NCBI RefSeq assembly: GCF_004138485.1
Contig: NZ_RYEV01000008.1
Coordinates: 186,001 to 250,000, forward strand
Reading direction: 5' to 3'
Source: Peristeroidobacter soli
Lineage (GTDB): Bacteria > Pseudomonadota > Gammaproteobacteria > Steroidobacterales > Steroidobacteraceae
DNA: 64,000 bases
A program made the position numbers and the translations under genes. The notes under the pieces are model-generated. The model was not told the origin of the DNA. It was given only the letters and a program-made list of their open reading frames with translations, and searched no databases. Positions 55,959 to 64,000 of the stretch are shown one piece after another; position 1 is the first letter of the stretch; each line of letters opens with the position of its first letter.

Positions 55959-56891
55959 GTGAGCACAACCATGTTCGTGGTGCTGGCTTTCCTTGTGCTG
56001 GTGTTCATCGTCCTGATGAAGACCGCCATCGTCGTACCTCAGCAGAGCGCGTTTGTGGTCGAAACTCTAGGCCGCTACAGCCGCACGCTGCAGGCGGGCT
56101 TTCATATCCTGGTGCCGTTCGTCGAGCGCATTGCTTACAAACATACGTTGAAGGAAGACGCGCTGGATATTCCCGAGCAGGTCTGCATCACCAAGGACAA
56201 CGTGCAGGTCGGCGTCGATGGCGTGCTGTATATGCAGGTGTTGGATGCGCGCAGTGCTTCGTACGGCATCACCAACTATCGCTTCGCCATCATCCAGCTG
56301 GCGCAGACCACGCTGCGTAGTGAGATCGGCAAGATCGATCTCGATCGCACGTTCGAAGCGCGTGCCACCATCAATGCGAACGTGGTCAGCGAGCTCGATC
56401 ATGCGTCGGCCGCGTGGGGCGTGAAGGTCCTGCGCTACGAGATCAAGAACATCAATCCGCCCAAGGACGTGCTGCACGCGATGGAAAAGCAGATGCGCGC
56501 CGAGCGAGAGAAGCGCGCCGTCGTGCTCACCTCCGAAGGCGATCGCGACGCCAAGATCAACCAGGCGGAAGGCGAGAAGCAGCGCGTGATCAAGGAGTCC
56601 GAGGCGAAGAAGCAGCAGCAGATCAACGAAGCCCACGGCCAGGCCGAAGCCATTCTCGCGGTTGCCACCGCAACCGCCGAAGGCTTGAAACGCGTCGGTA
56701 CGGCGCTGGCCGGCACTGGCGGCATGGAAGCCATGCAACTGCGCGTCGCCGAAGAGTATGTGAAGCAGTTCGGCAAGCTCGCGGATGAAGCGTCGAGCAC
56801 CCTGATCGTGCCCGCTACGCTGAGCGATATCTCGTCGATGATCGCGATGGCGACCAGCGTGGTGAAGCAGCAGAACAAAGCTGCGGGCTGA
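55959..56891 (+). CDS. qmcA: SPFH/Band-7 (stomatin, QmcA-like) protein
   Basis: A 310-residue membrane-associated scaffold protein of the stomatin group. A short N-terminal membrane helix is followed by the Band-7 domain (QQSAFVVETLGRYSRTLQAGFH onward, shortened here) with GVDGVLYMQVLD and a long charged coiled-coil (EKRAVVLTSEGDRDAKINQ). GTG 55959 with GGAGG upstream is used. The NfeD-QmcA pairing is common and is linked to membrane-domain organisation and protease FtsH contexts. Gene symbol follows E. coli usage and is a likely, not certain, match. Confidence 0.91.
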   Translation: MSTTMFVVLAFLVLVFIVLMKTAIVVPQQSAFVVETLGRYSRTLQAGFHILVPFVERIAYKHTLKEDALDIPEQVCITKDNVQVGVDGVLYMQVLDARSASYGITNYRFAIIQLAQTTLRSEIGKIDLDRTFEARATINANVVSELDHASAAWGVKVLRYEIKNINPPKDVLHAMEKQMRAEREKRAVVLTSEGDRDAKINQAEGEKQRVIKESEAKKQQQINEAHGQAEAILAVATATAEGLKRVGTALAGTGGMEAMQLRVAEEYVKQFGKLADEASSTLIVPATLSDISSMIAMATSVVKQQNKAAG

Positions 56892-56900
56892 TCTCTTCAA

Positions 56901-56936
56901 AGGGACAGATCCATTTGCAAAAAATGGACTGTCCCT
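56901..56936. repeat. REP-like palindrome with GGGACAG arms (copy 2)
   Basis: AGGGACAGATCCATTT and AAATGGACTGTCCCT are near reverse complements across a short A-rich loop. It shares the GGGACAG core with the element at 16747-16828. It lies between the SPFH gene stop and a broken 5'-nucleotidase-like fragment. Confidence 0.65.
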
Positions 56937-56989
56937 CGCTTCGGCACTCCATTCGTCTGACATCGCAACGGTGCGCACACGCGGAGTGC

Positions 56990-57424
56990 GCGTTGTTTCA
57001 TGACGAAGGCACCATCGAAACCATGAATCGCCTCGGCCTCGACTTCAACGCCGTGGGCACTCACGAATTCGACGACGGCAAGGCCGAGCTGCTGCGCATG
57101 CAGAACGGCGGCTGTCATCCGGCCGATCCGAACACCTGCCAGGGCGGCGTGGTCGGTACGCCGGTGCCGTTCGAAGGCGCGAAGTTCAAGTTCCTCGCGG
57201 CCAACGTGGTCGAGACCGCGACCGGCAAGACCATCTTCCCGGCCTACGGCATCAAGGTCGTGAACGGCGTGCGCGTCGGCTTTATCGGCCTCACTGGCGG
57301 CATGGATCTGCTCGGCGGCGCGCAGGACATCGATGCGCTGGTCGATTACCTGGAAGACTACAAGGCGCCGAACGCATCGTACGATCCGTCGGCATTCCCG
57401 AGCCGGATCACTCGGCTGCCTTGA
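56990..57424 (+). pseudogene. Remnant of a 5'-nucleotidase/metallophosphatase gene
   Basis: An in-frame fragment resembling two separate parts of the UshA-like 5'-nucleotidase family. The first part (LFHDEGTIETMNRLGLDFNAVGTHEFDDG, shortened) is the metallophosphatase core, with GTHEFD in place of GNHEFD, so a metal-coordinating Asn is lost. After VRVGFIGLT the sequence jumps to a C-terminal piece (QDIDALVDYLEDYKAPN, PSRITRLP) that normally lies hundreds of residues later. A signal peptide, the first metal motif and the whole middle are missing. There is no ribosome-binding site at a sensible start. The coordinate of the left end is approximate. This is a deletion derivative, not a working enzyme. 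Confidence 0.78.
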
Positions 57425-57460
57425 TGTTGAGATGAGTTGAGTTGGGAGGGGGTGGATCTA

Positions 57461-58954
57461 CTAGCGCTGAGATTGCAGCAGCCGGCTCACAACCCGCTCG
57501 AGCTGCGTCAACGTCCCGCACTCATCCACCTGATGACAGTACGGCGCATAGTGCCGCATCTCCGAATCACCGGTGTTCCACGCCGGGCGCGACTCGGGAT
57601 TGAGCCAGATCACGCGACGGGCGCGGTCGTAAATCTCTTTGAGCACATCCGTTCGGGCGTCGCCGTAGTTGTTGCGGGCGTCGCCGAGAATGATGACGGT
57701 GCTGCGTTTGTCGATTTCATCCAGACATAGCTTGCGAAAATCGGCGAGGGCTTGGCCGTAGTCGGTCGAGCCATTGCCGTATTGGCGCAGGGCCAGCGCG
57801 ATGGCGTCGTCGATGTCGTTGCGTGCGAACAGGTCGGAGACTTCGCCGAGGTCGGAAGAGAAGGCGAACGAGCGCACTTTTGGCAGCACTTCCTCCAGGC
57901 TGTAAAGAAACATCAGCATGAAGCGTGCGTAGTTGGCGACCGAGCCGCTCACGTCGCAGATGGCGAAGACCTTGGGCTGGTCGGTCTTCACCGATTTCCA
58001 GTGCAGGTCGAAGATTGCGTCGTCGTACTTCAAGTTTCGCCGCAGCGTGCGGGGCACGTGCAGTTGGCCGCGACGAAACACCTTGCGCCGACGCGAGTAG
58101 GCGGTGACGAGTTTGCGGGCCATTCGATGGACGATATCGTGAAGCAAGCGATGATGGCGCTGCTCGAGCGTCGAGAGTCGCAGGTTGCGGAGCAGGCTTT
58201 CGCGGAGGCGTCGGCCGGTGACATCGGCGTGCAGCAGGAACTGGTGTTCGACGTAGTCGCGGATGCGTTCGTGTAACCAGTCGCGGCGGCGGCCGAGGTC
58301 CTGGGCCAGGCGGCGGTCGGGAATCGCGTCGCTCGCCGTCAGCGTGAAGATTTCCTGTTGCAGCTCGGTGTGACCCATCGCGTCCAGAATGCGACGGGTG
58401 TAGAGACCTTTCTGCGTGAACAGCTCGATCCGATGAACGTTGACTTGCTGACCAGCGGCGCTGATGGCGAGGTTGATCTCGATCGTGCTGGCGCGCGTGA
58501 GCAGCTGGCCGAGCGCGGATCGTGCGGCGGATATTTCACCGATGCCGAGGGATTCAGCGCCGCCTGCATCCTCGCGAGTGACTTGCGCGGCAGCGCCAGG
58601 TCCCTGACCGCGCCCGGTGCGTCTGCCTTGTGAGTCGCCGCTGCCACCGGCGTCCGCATTGCCGGGCTGTGCGCCGTCGTCATCCGCTGTCGTGCTGGCA
58701 TCCGTGCCCGGCGCGCCGGAGGAGGGCAGCCTCGACCGCTCGCGAAACGAGAAGAACTGATCGAAGCACGTATCGAACGCAGCCTTCTCATCCGACGTCT
58801 TGGGCAGAACGAGAGCGAGGCTGTCTTTCAGCAACTGCCGATTCCGATAACCCACCAACTGCACCGTACTGAACGCATCCAGCGTCTCCGCCGGCGAGAT
58901 GCGCACATCGGCGTTGCGCAGCGCCCGGATGAAGTTGGTCAGCAATTGATCCAT
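57461..58954 (-). CDS. VWA-domain protein (CoxE-like)
   Basis: A 497-residue protein with a central helical region and a C-terminal von Willebrand A-like domain. The MIDAS metal motif is DVSGSVANYARF, and the later LGDARNNYGDAR fits the CoxE/YehP-type group. A Ser/Gly/Asp-rich linker lies at about residues 75-135. It partners with the MoxR ATPase gene just upstream, 7 bases away. Such ATPase-VWA pairs assemble or insert metal into other proteins; the target here is unknown. Confidence 0.89.
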   Translation of the reverse strand: MDQLLTNFIRALRNADVRISPAETLDAFSTVQLVGYRNRQLLKDSLALVLPKTSDEKAAFDTCFDQFFSFRERSRLPSSGAPGTDASTTADDDGAQPGNADAGGSGDSQGRRTGRGQGPGAAAQVTREDAGGAESLGIGEISAARSALGQLLTRASTIEINLAISAAGQQVNVHRIELFTQKGLYTRRILDAMGHTELQQEIFTLTASDAIPDRRLAQDLGRRRDWLHERIRDYVEHQFLLHADVTGRRLRESLLRNLRLSTLEQRHHRLLHDIVHRMARKLVTAYSRRRKVFRRGQLHVPRTLRRNLKYDDAIFDLHWKSVKTDQPKVFAICDVSGSVANYARFMLMFLYSLEEVLPKVRSFAFSSDLGEVSDLFARNDIDDAIALALRQYGNGSTDYGQALADFRKLCLDEIDKRSTVIILGDARNNYGDARTDVLKEIYDRARRVIWLNPESRPAWNTGDSEMRHYAPYCHQVDECGTLTQLERVVSRLLQSQR

Positions 58955-58961
58955 GGCGTCG

Positions 58962-59903
58962 TCAGGAGCGAGTTGCCTTGTCGGTCAGGCCGCGCACCTC
59001 GGGCTGCACGCTCTCGATATCTTCCTGGAATTTCAGAATCACGTTCATGGTGTTGCGGACCAGCTCCGGGTCGAGCCGGTCGGCATGCAGGAGCAACAAC
59101 GTCCGCGCCCAGTCGATGGTCTCGCTGATCGACGGCACCTTTTTCAGATCCAGCTCGCGCAGGTCGTGAATGAACCGGACCAATTGCTCGCGCAGCTGGG
59201 GAGCGATTTCCGGAACACGAGCCTTGACGATGCGTTGTTCGAGCGCGATGTCCGGGAACGGAATATACAAATGCAGGCAACGGCGCTTGAGGGCGTCGGA
59301 GATCTCGCGCGTGTTGTTGCTGGTCAGGAACACGAGCGGCGGTGTGTGTCGCGCCTTCACGGTGCCGATTTCCGGAATCGACACCTGATAGTCGGACAGG
59401 AGCTCCAACAGCAGCGATTCGAACTCGTGGTCGGACTTGTCCACTTCGTCGATGAGCAGCACGCAGCCGTGCTCCTCTCGCAATGCTTTCAAGAGTGGAC
59501 GCGCCTCCAGGAACTCCTCGGAGAAAAAGATATCGCCGAACTCATGCAGCCGCTTCACCGATTCCGCGAAGCCTTTCGCGCCCTGCAGAACTTCATCGAG
59601 GGCCTGCTTGAGGACCTGCGTGTAGAGCAGTTGCTTGCCGTATTTCCACTCGTACAGCGCCTTGGCTTCGTCGAGCCCTTCGTAGCATTGCAGCCGGATC
59701 AGGGGCAGCTCGAACATCTCGGCGGTGGTCTTGGCGAGCTCGGTTTTGCCGACGCCCGGCGGGCCTTCGATCAGCACCGGCTTGCGCAGGTGATATGCGA
59801 GGTACACCGCGGTGGCGATCTGATCGGAGCAGATGTAACGATGCGCCTCCAGGTGCTGTTTCAAGGAGGGAACGGACGAGGCAATGCTGGGGATGTCGGC
59901 CAT
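58962..59903 (-). CDS. MoxR-family AAA+ ATPase
   Basis: A 313-residue AAA+ chaperone-like ATPase. Walker A GPPGVGKTE, Walker B LLIDEVDK, sensor 1 LTSNNTREIS and the arginine-finger-type DALKRRC segment are all visible. It is encoded directly before the VWA gene on the minus strand. The pair resembles MoxR-VWA systems that activate target proteins. The target is not in this window. Confidence 0.92.
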   Translation of the reverse strand: MADIPSIASSVPSLKQHLEAHRYICSDQIATAVYLAYHLRKPVLIEGPPGVGKTELAKTTAEMFELPLIRLQCYEGLDEAKALYEWKYGKQLLYTQVLKQALDEVLQGAKGFAESVKRLHEFGDIFFSEEFLEARPLLKALREEHGCVLLIDEVDKSDHEFESLLLELLSDYQVSIPEIGTVKARHTPPLVFLTSNNTREISDALKRRCLHLYIPFPDIALEQRIVKARVPEIAPQLREQLVRFIHDLRELDLKKVPSISETIDWARTLLLLHADRLDPELVRNTMNVILKFQEDIESVQPEVRGLTDKATRS

Positions 59904-60022
59904 GGTCGGGGAGTGTCCACCGCGGACCGCGCCGATGCAATCGGCCGTTCATGCACCTTTGTGCGGTCGAGTCGTGCTGCTGGGTGGGAGGGATGCGTGG
60001 TTTGCTTTAAGCTTGTGGACTC

Positions 60023-60778
60023 ATGAGCAGCGCCATCGCCTTCGAACACGTGACTCACCGTTATCCGCACGCGGTCGCGGTGGATGACGTCACCCTGCGC
60101 GTCGAGCCGGGCGAGACCGTGGCGCTGATCGGGCCGAGTGGCTGTGGCAAGTCGACGCTGCTCAAGCTCGCCACTGGCCTGGTCCGACCCCAGCAGGGTT
60201 CCGTGTTCGTCACCGACCGTGCGCTGGCCCCGGACAATCTGATCGAAATTCGTCATCGCATCGGCTACGTGATCCAGTCCGGTGGCCTGTTTCCTCATTT
60301 GAGCGCCGTGGATAACGTGACATTGGCCGCGCGATTCCTGAAACGCGATCGCCAGTGGATTGCGACTCGCGTCGCGGAGTTGGCCGAACTGGTGCAGTTG
60401 CCCCGGGAGGCGCTGGATCGATTCCCCAACAATCTCTCCGGCGGTCAGCGTCAGCGCGTGAGTCTGATGCGTGCGTTGATGCTCGATCCCGCCGTTCTGC
60501 TGCTCGATGAGCCGTTGGGTGCGCTCGATCCCATGGTGCGCCATGGCTTGCAGGAGGATCTGCGTCGTCTGTTTCAACGGCTGGGCAAGTCGGTACTGCT
60601 GGTGACCCACGACATGGCGGAAGCCGCCTTCTTTTCCCAAAACATCGTCTTGATGCGTGAAGGGAAGATCGTTCAGCGGGGCAGTTATCGGGATCTCATC
60701 GACGCGCCCGCCGAGCAATTCGTCAGTGACTTCGTGAAAGCCCAGCGCGGCCTGCACGCAGAGGCGTTCGATGCCTGA
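60023..60778 (+). CDS. ABC transporter ATPase, osmoprotectant (glycine betaine/choline) type
   Basis: A 251-residue ATPase. Walker A GPSGCGKST, the Q-loop VIQSGGLFPHLS, signature LSGGQRQR, Walker B LLLDEPLGALD and the H-loop LVTHDM are all intact. The match is to the ProV/OpuCA branch, but the C-terminal CBS domains of OpuCA are absent. The last bases overlap the next gene, which encodes the fused binding protein and permease, so the two form the whole importer. Confidence 0.9.
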   Translation: MSSAIAFEHVTHRYPHAVAVDDVTLRVEPGETVALIGPSGCGKSTLLKLATGLVRPQQGSVFVTDRALAPDNLIEIRHRIGYVIQSGGLFPHLSAVDNVTLAARFLKRDRQWIATRVAELAELVQLPREALDRFPNNLSGGQRQRVSLMRALMLDPAVLLLDEPLGALDPMVRHGLQEDLRRLFQRLGKSVLLVTHDMAEAAFFSQNIVLMREGKIVQRGSYRDLIDAPAEQFVSDFVKAQRGLHAEAFDA

Positions 60779-62249
60779 GTCGCACCGCTGCCTGTTCCGC
60801 ACCTTGCTGACGATCGCCGTGTTGAGTTTCGGTTCGACGGCGTTCGCCGCCAAGACGGTCATCGGCTCCAAGGCGTTTACCGAGTCGGTGATTCTCGGCG
60901 AGATCGCAACTCAACTGACTGAAGAAGCGGGCTACGATGCCGAACATCGTCGCCAGCTGGGCGGCACGCGCGTGCTCTGGAGTGCGCTGATCCGTGGCGA
61001 TATTCAGTGCTACCCCGAATACACGGGCACGCTGAGCACGGAGATCTTCTCCAGTCAGAACATCAAGAGTGATACCGAGTTACGCAGCGCCTTGGCGAAG
61101 CAGTCCATCTGGACGTCAAAGTCGCTGGGCTTCAACAACACCTACGTGCTCGGCATGACGCGTGGTCGTGCGGCGGAATTGGGCATTACCCGCATGTCGC
61201 AGCTCGCCGATCATCCGACGCTGCGGTTTGGATTCAGTAACGAATTCATGGAACGCGCCGACGGCTGGCCGGGTATTCGCGCTCACTATCGTCTGCCGCA
61301 ACAGGACGTTCGCGGCCTGTCGCACGATCTTGCCTATCGTGGATTGGAGTCTCGATCGCTGGATCTCACCGATCTGTATTCCACCGATGCCGAGATCGTT
61401 CATTACGACCTGACGACGCTCGTGGACGATGCCCGATTCTTTCCGGTCTACGATGCCATCATCGTCTGTCGCGAGGACGTGCCCGACGCGATTCGGGAAT
61501 CATTGAATCGACTCGGCGGGCGCATCGATGAAATGACCATGACCAAGATGAATGCGCGCGCGGCGCTGGATCGCGAGCCCGAGGCGCAGATCGCCGCGAG
61601 TTTCCTGCGCGATCAACTGAACGTGAATGCTGAAGCGAAGGTGCAGTCCCGGTCCGCCCGCATCTGGCAGCGGACCCGTGAGCACCTGGCGATGGTCGGC
61701 ATCTCACTTGGGCTGGCAGTCCTGGTCGCCGTGCCCCTCGGGATCATCGCCTTCCATCGCCGTGGCGTGGGTCGAGTGGTGTTTGCGATCGCCGATATTC
61801 TGCAAACGTTGCCGGCGCTGGCCTTGCTGGTATTTCTGATCCCCTGGCTCGGGATCGGTTACGCGCCCGCCATCGTGGCGTTATTTCTATACAGCGTGCT
61901 GCCGATTCTCAGAAACACCCACACGGGACTGGCGGATATCCCGCGAGACCTGCGCGAGTCAGCCGAGGCGCTAGGTCTGCCGCGCATAGCCAGGCTGCGC
62001 TATGTCGAACTGCCGCTCGCTGCACGCTCGATGCTTGCTGGTGTGCGAACAGCTGCGGTCATCAATGTGGGCACGGCCACGCTCGGTGCGTTGATCGGTG
62101 CCGGCGGTTATGGTCAGCCCATCCTCACGGGCATTCGGCTCGATGACACGAAGTTGATTCTCGAAGGCGCAGTGCCTGCCGCGGTGCTGGCGCTGCTCGT
62201 GCAGTGGGTGTTCGGTTGGGTCGAGCGTCGCTGGGTCACGGCGAAGTAG
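60771..62249 (+). CDS. Fused substrate-binding protein and permease of an osmoprotectant ABC transporter
   Basis: A 492-residue two-domain protein. Residues 1-26 are a signal or anchor segment. Residues about 28-290 are an OpuCC/ProX-type binding domain starting KTVIGSKAFTESVILGEI, with YPEYTGTLSTE. Residues about 300-490 are a ProW-type permease with EAL-loop-like RESAEALGLPR. ATG 60771 overlaps the ATPase end by 8 bases. The fusion keeps the binding domain at the N-terminus, periplasmic, ahead of the membrane part. The substrate is probably betaine, choline or carnitine, inferred from the family. Confidence 0.89.
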   Translation: MPESHRCLFRTLLTIAVLSFGSTAFAAKTVIGSKAFTESVILGEIATQLTEEAGYDAEHRRQLGGTRVLWSALIRGDIQCYPEYTGTLSTEIFSSQNIKSDTELRSALAKQSIWTSKSLGFNNTYVLGMTRGRAAELGITRMSQLADHPTLRFGFSNEFMERADGWPGIRAHYRLPQQDVRGLSHDLAYRGLESRSLDLTDLYSTDAEIVHYDLTTLVDDARFFPVYDAIIVCREDVPDAIRESLNRLGGRIDEMTMTKMNARAALDREPEAQIAASFLRDQLNVNAEAKVQSRSARIWQRTREHLAMVGISLGLAVLVAVPLGIIAFHRRGVGRVVFAIADILQTLPALALLVFLIPWLGIGYAPAIVALFLYSVLPILRNTHTGLADIPRDLRESAEALGLPRIARLRYVELPLAARSMLAGVRTAAVINVGTATLGALIGAGGYGQPILTGIRLDDTKLILEGAVPAAVLALLVQWVFGWVERRWVTAK

Positions 62250-63123
62250 TCTGCAGGCCCAGCTTTCTGAGCAGCGTCCGAGCATCCACGGGCGCGCGTA
62301 ACTTCACGTCAGTGTTATCGAAGTAGCAATAGACGTCTCGCGGTTTCGACGTGGGCGGCTTTCGCTGGGTGATTTTCTGAGTACTGCGAAGCTCGCCACC
62401 GCGATGCCAGGCTTCGATGCGCCTGGCCCATTTCTCCAATGCGCGATCGCTGTAGCCGCTTTGATAGAGCGTCTTGTCTCCGTGCAGGCGCATGTACACG
62501 AAGTCGGCGGTGATATCGTGGATCATTGGAAAGCGCTGCGCCGTTTCGGCGATCACCAGCGCGATGTTGTGTTCGCGGAGCAGCTCTATGAATGAGGGAT
62601 CGCAGAAGCTCTCGTGCCGGATCTCCATCGCATGTCGTAGCGGGCGACGTTTATCGATAGCCAGTTTGGCTCGCCCGAGCATGCGGCTGTCCCGCCGGCG
62701 CGCGAGTTTCAACGCGGCTGCGGTGTCGCGCGGCAGAAGCTCGAAGAACTTTGTGAGCTTTTGCCGGTCATATTTGAAGTTGGGCGGAAACTGCCAGAGG
62801 ATGGGGCCGAGCTTGCGACGCAGGTTGAATACGCCGGAGGCGAAGAAATTCGCCAGTGGCGTTTCTACATCGCGCAGTTTTTTCATATGCGTGATGAAGC
62901 GCGGGCCTTTGACCGCGAACACGAAATCGTCCGGAGTTTCGTCGTGCCAGCTCTGATAGCTCGCCGGATATTGCAGCGAATAGAAGGAGCCGTTGATTTC
63001 GATAGTGGGCAGCACGCGCGAGGCGTAGTGCAACTCCAGTCGTTGGGGCAGATCTTTCGGATAAAACACCCCGCGCCACGGGGTGTAGCGCCATCCGGAA
63101 ATCCCAATTCGTATTCGGGCCAT
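62236..63123 (-). CDS. DUF72 domain protein
   Basis: A 295-residue TIM-barrel-like DUF72 protein, related to E. coli YecE. Signatures: GISGWRYTPWRGVFYP at the N-terminus, EINGSFYSL, FAVKGPRFITH, LGPILWQFPPNF, EIRHESF and the last YCYFDN. Function is not established for the family. Its 3' end overlaps the end of the permease gene by 14 bases in convergent orientation. Confidence 0.92.
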   Translation of the reverse strand: MARIRIGISGWRYTPWRGVFYPKDLPQRLELHYASRVLPTIEINGSFYSLQYPASYQSWHDETPDDFVFAVKGPRFITHMKKLRDVETPLANFFASGVFNLRRKLGPILWQFPPNFKYDRQKLTKFFELLPRDTAAALKLARRRDSRMLGRAKLAIDKRRPLRHAMEIRHESFCDPSFIELLREHNIALVIAETAQRFPMIHDITADFVYMRLHGDKTLYQSGYSDRALEKWARRIEAWHRGGELRSTQKITQRKPPTSKPRDVYCYFDNTDVKLRAPVDARTLLRKLGLQTTSP

Positions 63124-63271
63124 GTCCTGCCAATGATCCGCACGGCTTGCCGGTGCCCGATCCGATTCGCGTTTTTCGCGATATTGCCCTAGCGGACACG
63201 CGGAACTCTGTATTTAAGGACGCGTTGAATTCTGTTGCATTTGTCCCTGTATTGATTCGAGTCAAGCCATC

Positions 63272-64000
63272 ATGAATAAACGAATCCTGTCCGCGGTGAA
63301 TATGACGCTGGCTCGTCGCTGCTACGTATTGCCGGTGGGCGTGCTTTTGTGTTGTGCATCGTCCAGCGCGTTCGCATCCGGCTTCGCATTGCTGGAACAG
63401 AGTGCGAGCCGGCTCGGCACCGCCTTCGCCGGCACGGCCGCGGCGGCCGACGATGCTACGACGATTTTCTACAATCCGGCGGGCATGTCGAAACTCACGG
63501 ATACGCAGTTGCTGGTGGTGGCGAGCGGCGTGCTCATCAGTTCGGAGTTCAACAACCAGAATTCGCTAGCCGCGCTCGGGCAGCCATTAGGTGGCGGAGG
63601 CGGCGATGCGGGCGGTTGGAATGCGGTCCCGGCGGCTTATTTCGCACTGCCGATCAATGAGCAGCTCGCGTTCGGGTTCGGCATCAATGCGCCATTCGGT
63701 CTGCAGCTCGAATACGACAATGGCTGGATGGGGCGCTTCCAGGCGCTGAATAACGAGATCAAGACTTATAACTTCAATCCCGCGCTCTCCTGGCGGGTGA
63801 ACAAGCAGTTGAGTTTTGGTATTGGCGCGGACTATCAGCGCATACAGGCCGAGCTCACCAACTCAGTGAACTACACCGCAGTCGTCGCGCAGGGATTGCA
63901 GGCCTTGGTGGCTGCGGGGCAGGTGCCCGCGATCGCTGTGCCGGGCTTGATTCAAGCCAACGCTGCTCTCGAGGGTCACACAGCGGTGCGTGGCGACGAT
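63272..64000 (+). CDS. FadL/OmpP1/TodX-type outer-membrane porin, 3' truncated
   Basis: An outer-membrane transporter of hydrophobic compounds such as long-chain fatty acids or aromatic hydrocarbons. The frame is open from ATG 63272 to the window end, so the C-terminus is missing (243 codons visible, about half the family length). A signal peptide (to about SAFA) is followed by the FadL N-terminal segment SGFALLEQSASRLGTAFAG and TTIFYNPAGM. A Gly-rich loop (GGGGGDAGG) is visible around residue 110. The upstream gene is divergent. Confidence 0.92.
   Translation, partial: MNKRILSAVNMTLARRCYVLPVGVLLCCASSSAFASGFALLEQSASRLGTAFAGTAAAADDATTIFYNPAGMSKLTDTQLLVVASGVLISSEFNNQNSLAALGQPLGGGGGDAGGWNAVPAAYFALPINEQLAFGFGINAPFGLQLEYDNGWMGRFQALNNEIKTYNFNPALSWRVNKQLSFGIGADYQRIQAELTNSVNYTAVVAQGLQALVAAGQVPAIAVPGLIQANAALEGHTAVRGDD

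Noticed and set aside
63235..63255. TTTGTCCCTGTATTG segment resembling half a GGGACAG element
   Set aside because: Single short arm without a partner; likely chance.

Overview
The window is a high-GC, densely coded piece of a gammaproteobacterial chromosome. Fis downstream of dusB, the divergent rhlB / trxA-rho pair, PlsB with outer-membrane phospholipase A, DsbD, PrmA and accB-accC all point to Gammaproteobacteria. The many TonB/amidohydrolase genes and the FadL-type porin would fit a Steroidobacter/Nevskia/Xanthomonas-like lineage; that placement is an inference from gene content. No rRNA, tRNA, CRISPR array or complete insertion sequence was recognised.

Layout. 1-7.5 kb: a 5'-truncated M32 carboxypeptidase, ttcA, a small hydrolase, a lipoprotein, plsB, a PldA with an extra N-terminal domain, and a DUF1444 protein. 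7.5-12.4 kb: mostly minus-strand genes (arfB, an MscS-type channel, YdcH, a DUF3301 protein, rhlB) with a YrfG-type HAD phosphatase on the plus strand. 12.9-19.7 kb: trxA-rho, an EAL-CBS-GGDEF protein, and a DUF1800/DUF1501 pair. 19.7-30 kb: accessory and metabolic genes, namely a DUF1016 nuclease, an M20 peptidase, an MBL-fold hydrolase, a repeat protein, a DUF2721 protein, a CheD-like protein lacking the catalytic Cys, dctA, a GNAT enzyme, and a Ser/Thr kinase carrying a Calx-beta domain.

30-42.6 kb is a long minus-strand housekeeping block, read in the order cutA, dsbD, tlpA-like, aroQ, accB, accC, prmA, zinc-ribbon protein, dusB, fis, purH, purD. It is followed by divergent groES-groEL with a near-perfect CIRCE operator. 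A small DnaB/KaiC-like ATPase sits alone between two similar terminators at 44.8-45.8 kb.

45.8-55.3 kb is the most system-like accessory region: a TonB-dependent receptor, an exported amidohydrolase, a TetR regulator with a perfect 17-bp palindrome in front of it, an ECF-like sigma factor, a membrane protein, a second paralogous amidohydrolase behind a double-hairpin leader, and a Tat-exported M19 dipeptidase homologue. I read it as a regulated outer-membrane uptake and periplasmic hydrolysis module, probably for peptides or N-acyl amino acids. The substrate is unknown.

55.5-64 kb: NfeD-SPFH pair, a 5'-nucleotidase remnant next to a GGGACAG palindrome, a MoxR/VWA pair, a two-gene osmoprotectant-type ABC importer with a fused binding protein and permease, a DUF72 protein, and a FadL-type porin cut by the window end.

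The most unusual items are the paralogous amidohydrolase module, the orphan ATPase between matching terminators, the RGG-like extension on Rho, the tandem DsbD sensor domains, the CheD homologue without its cysteine, and the kinase-Calx-beta fusion. All functional statements rest on motif recognition by eye; no database search was run.
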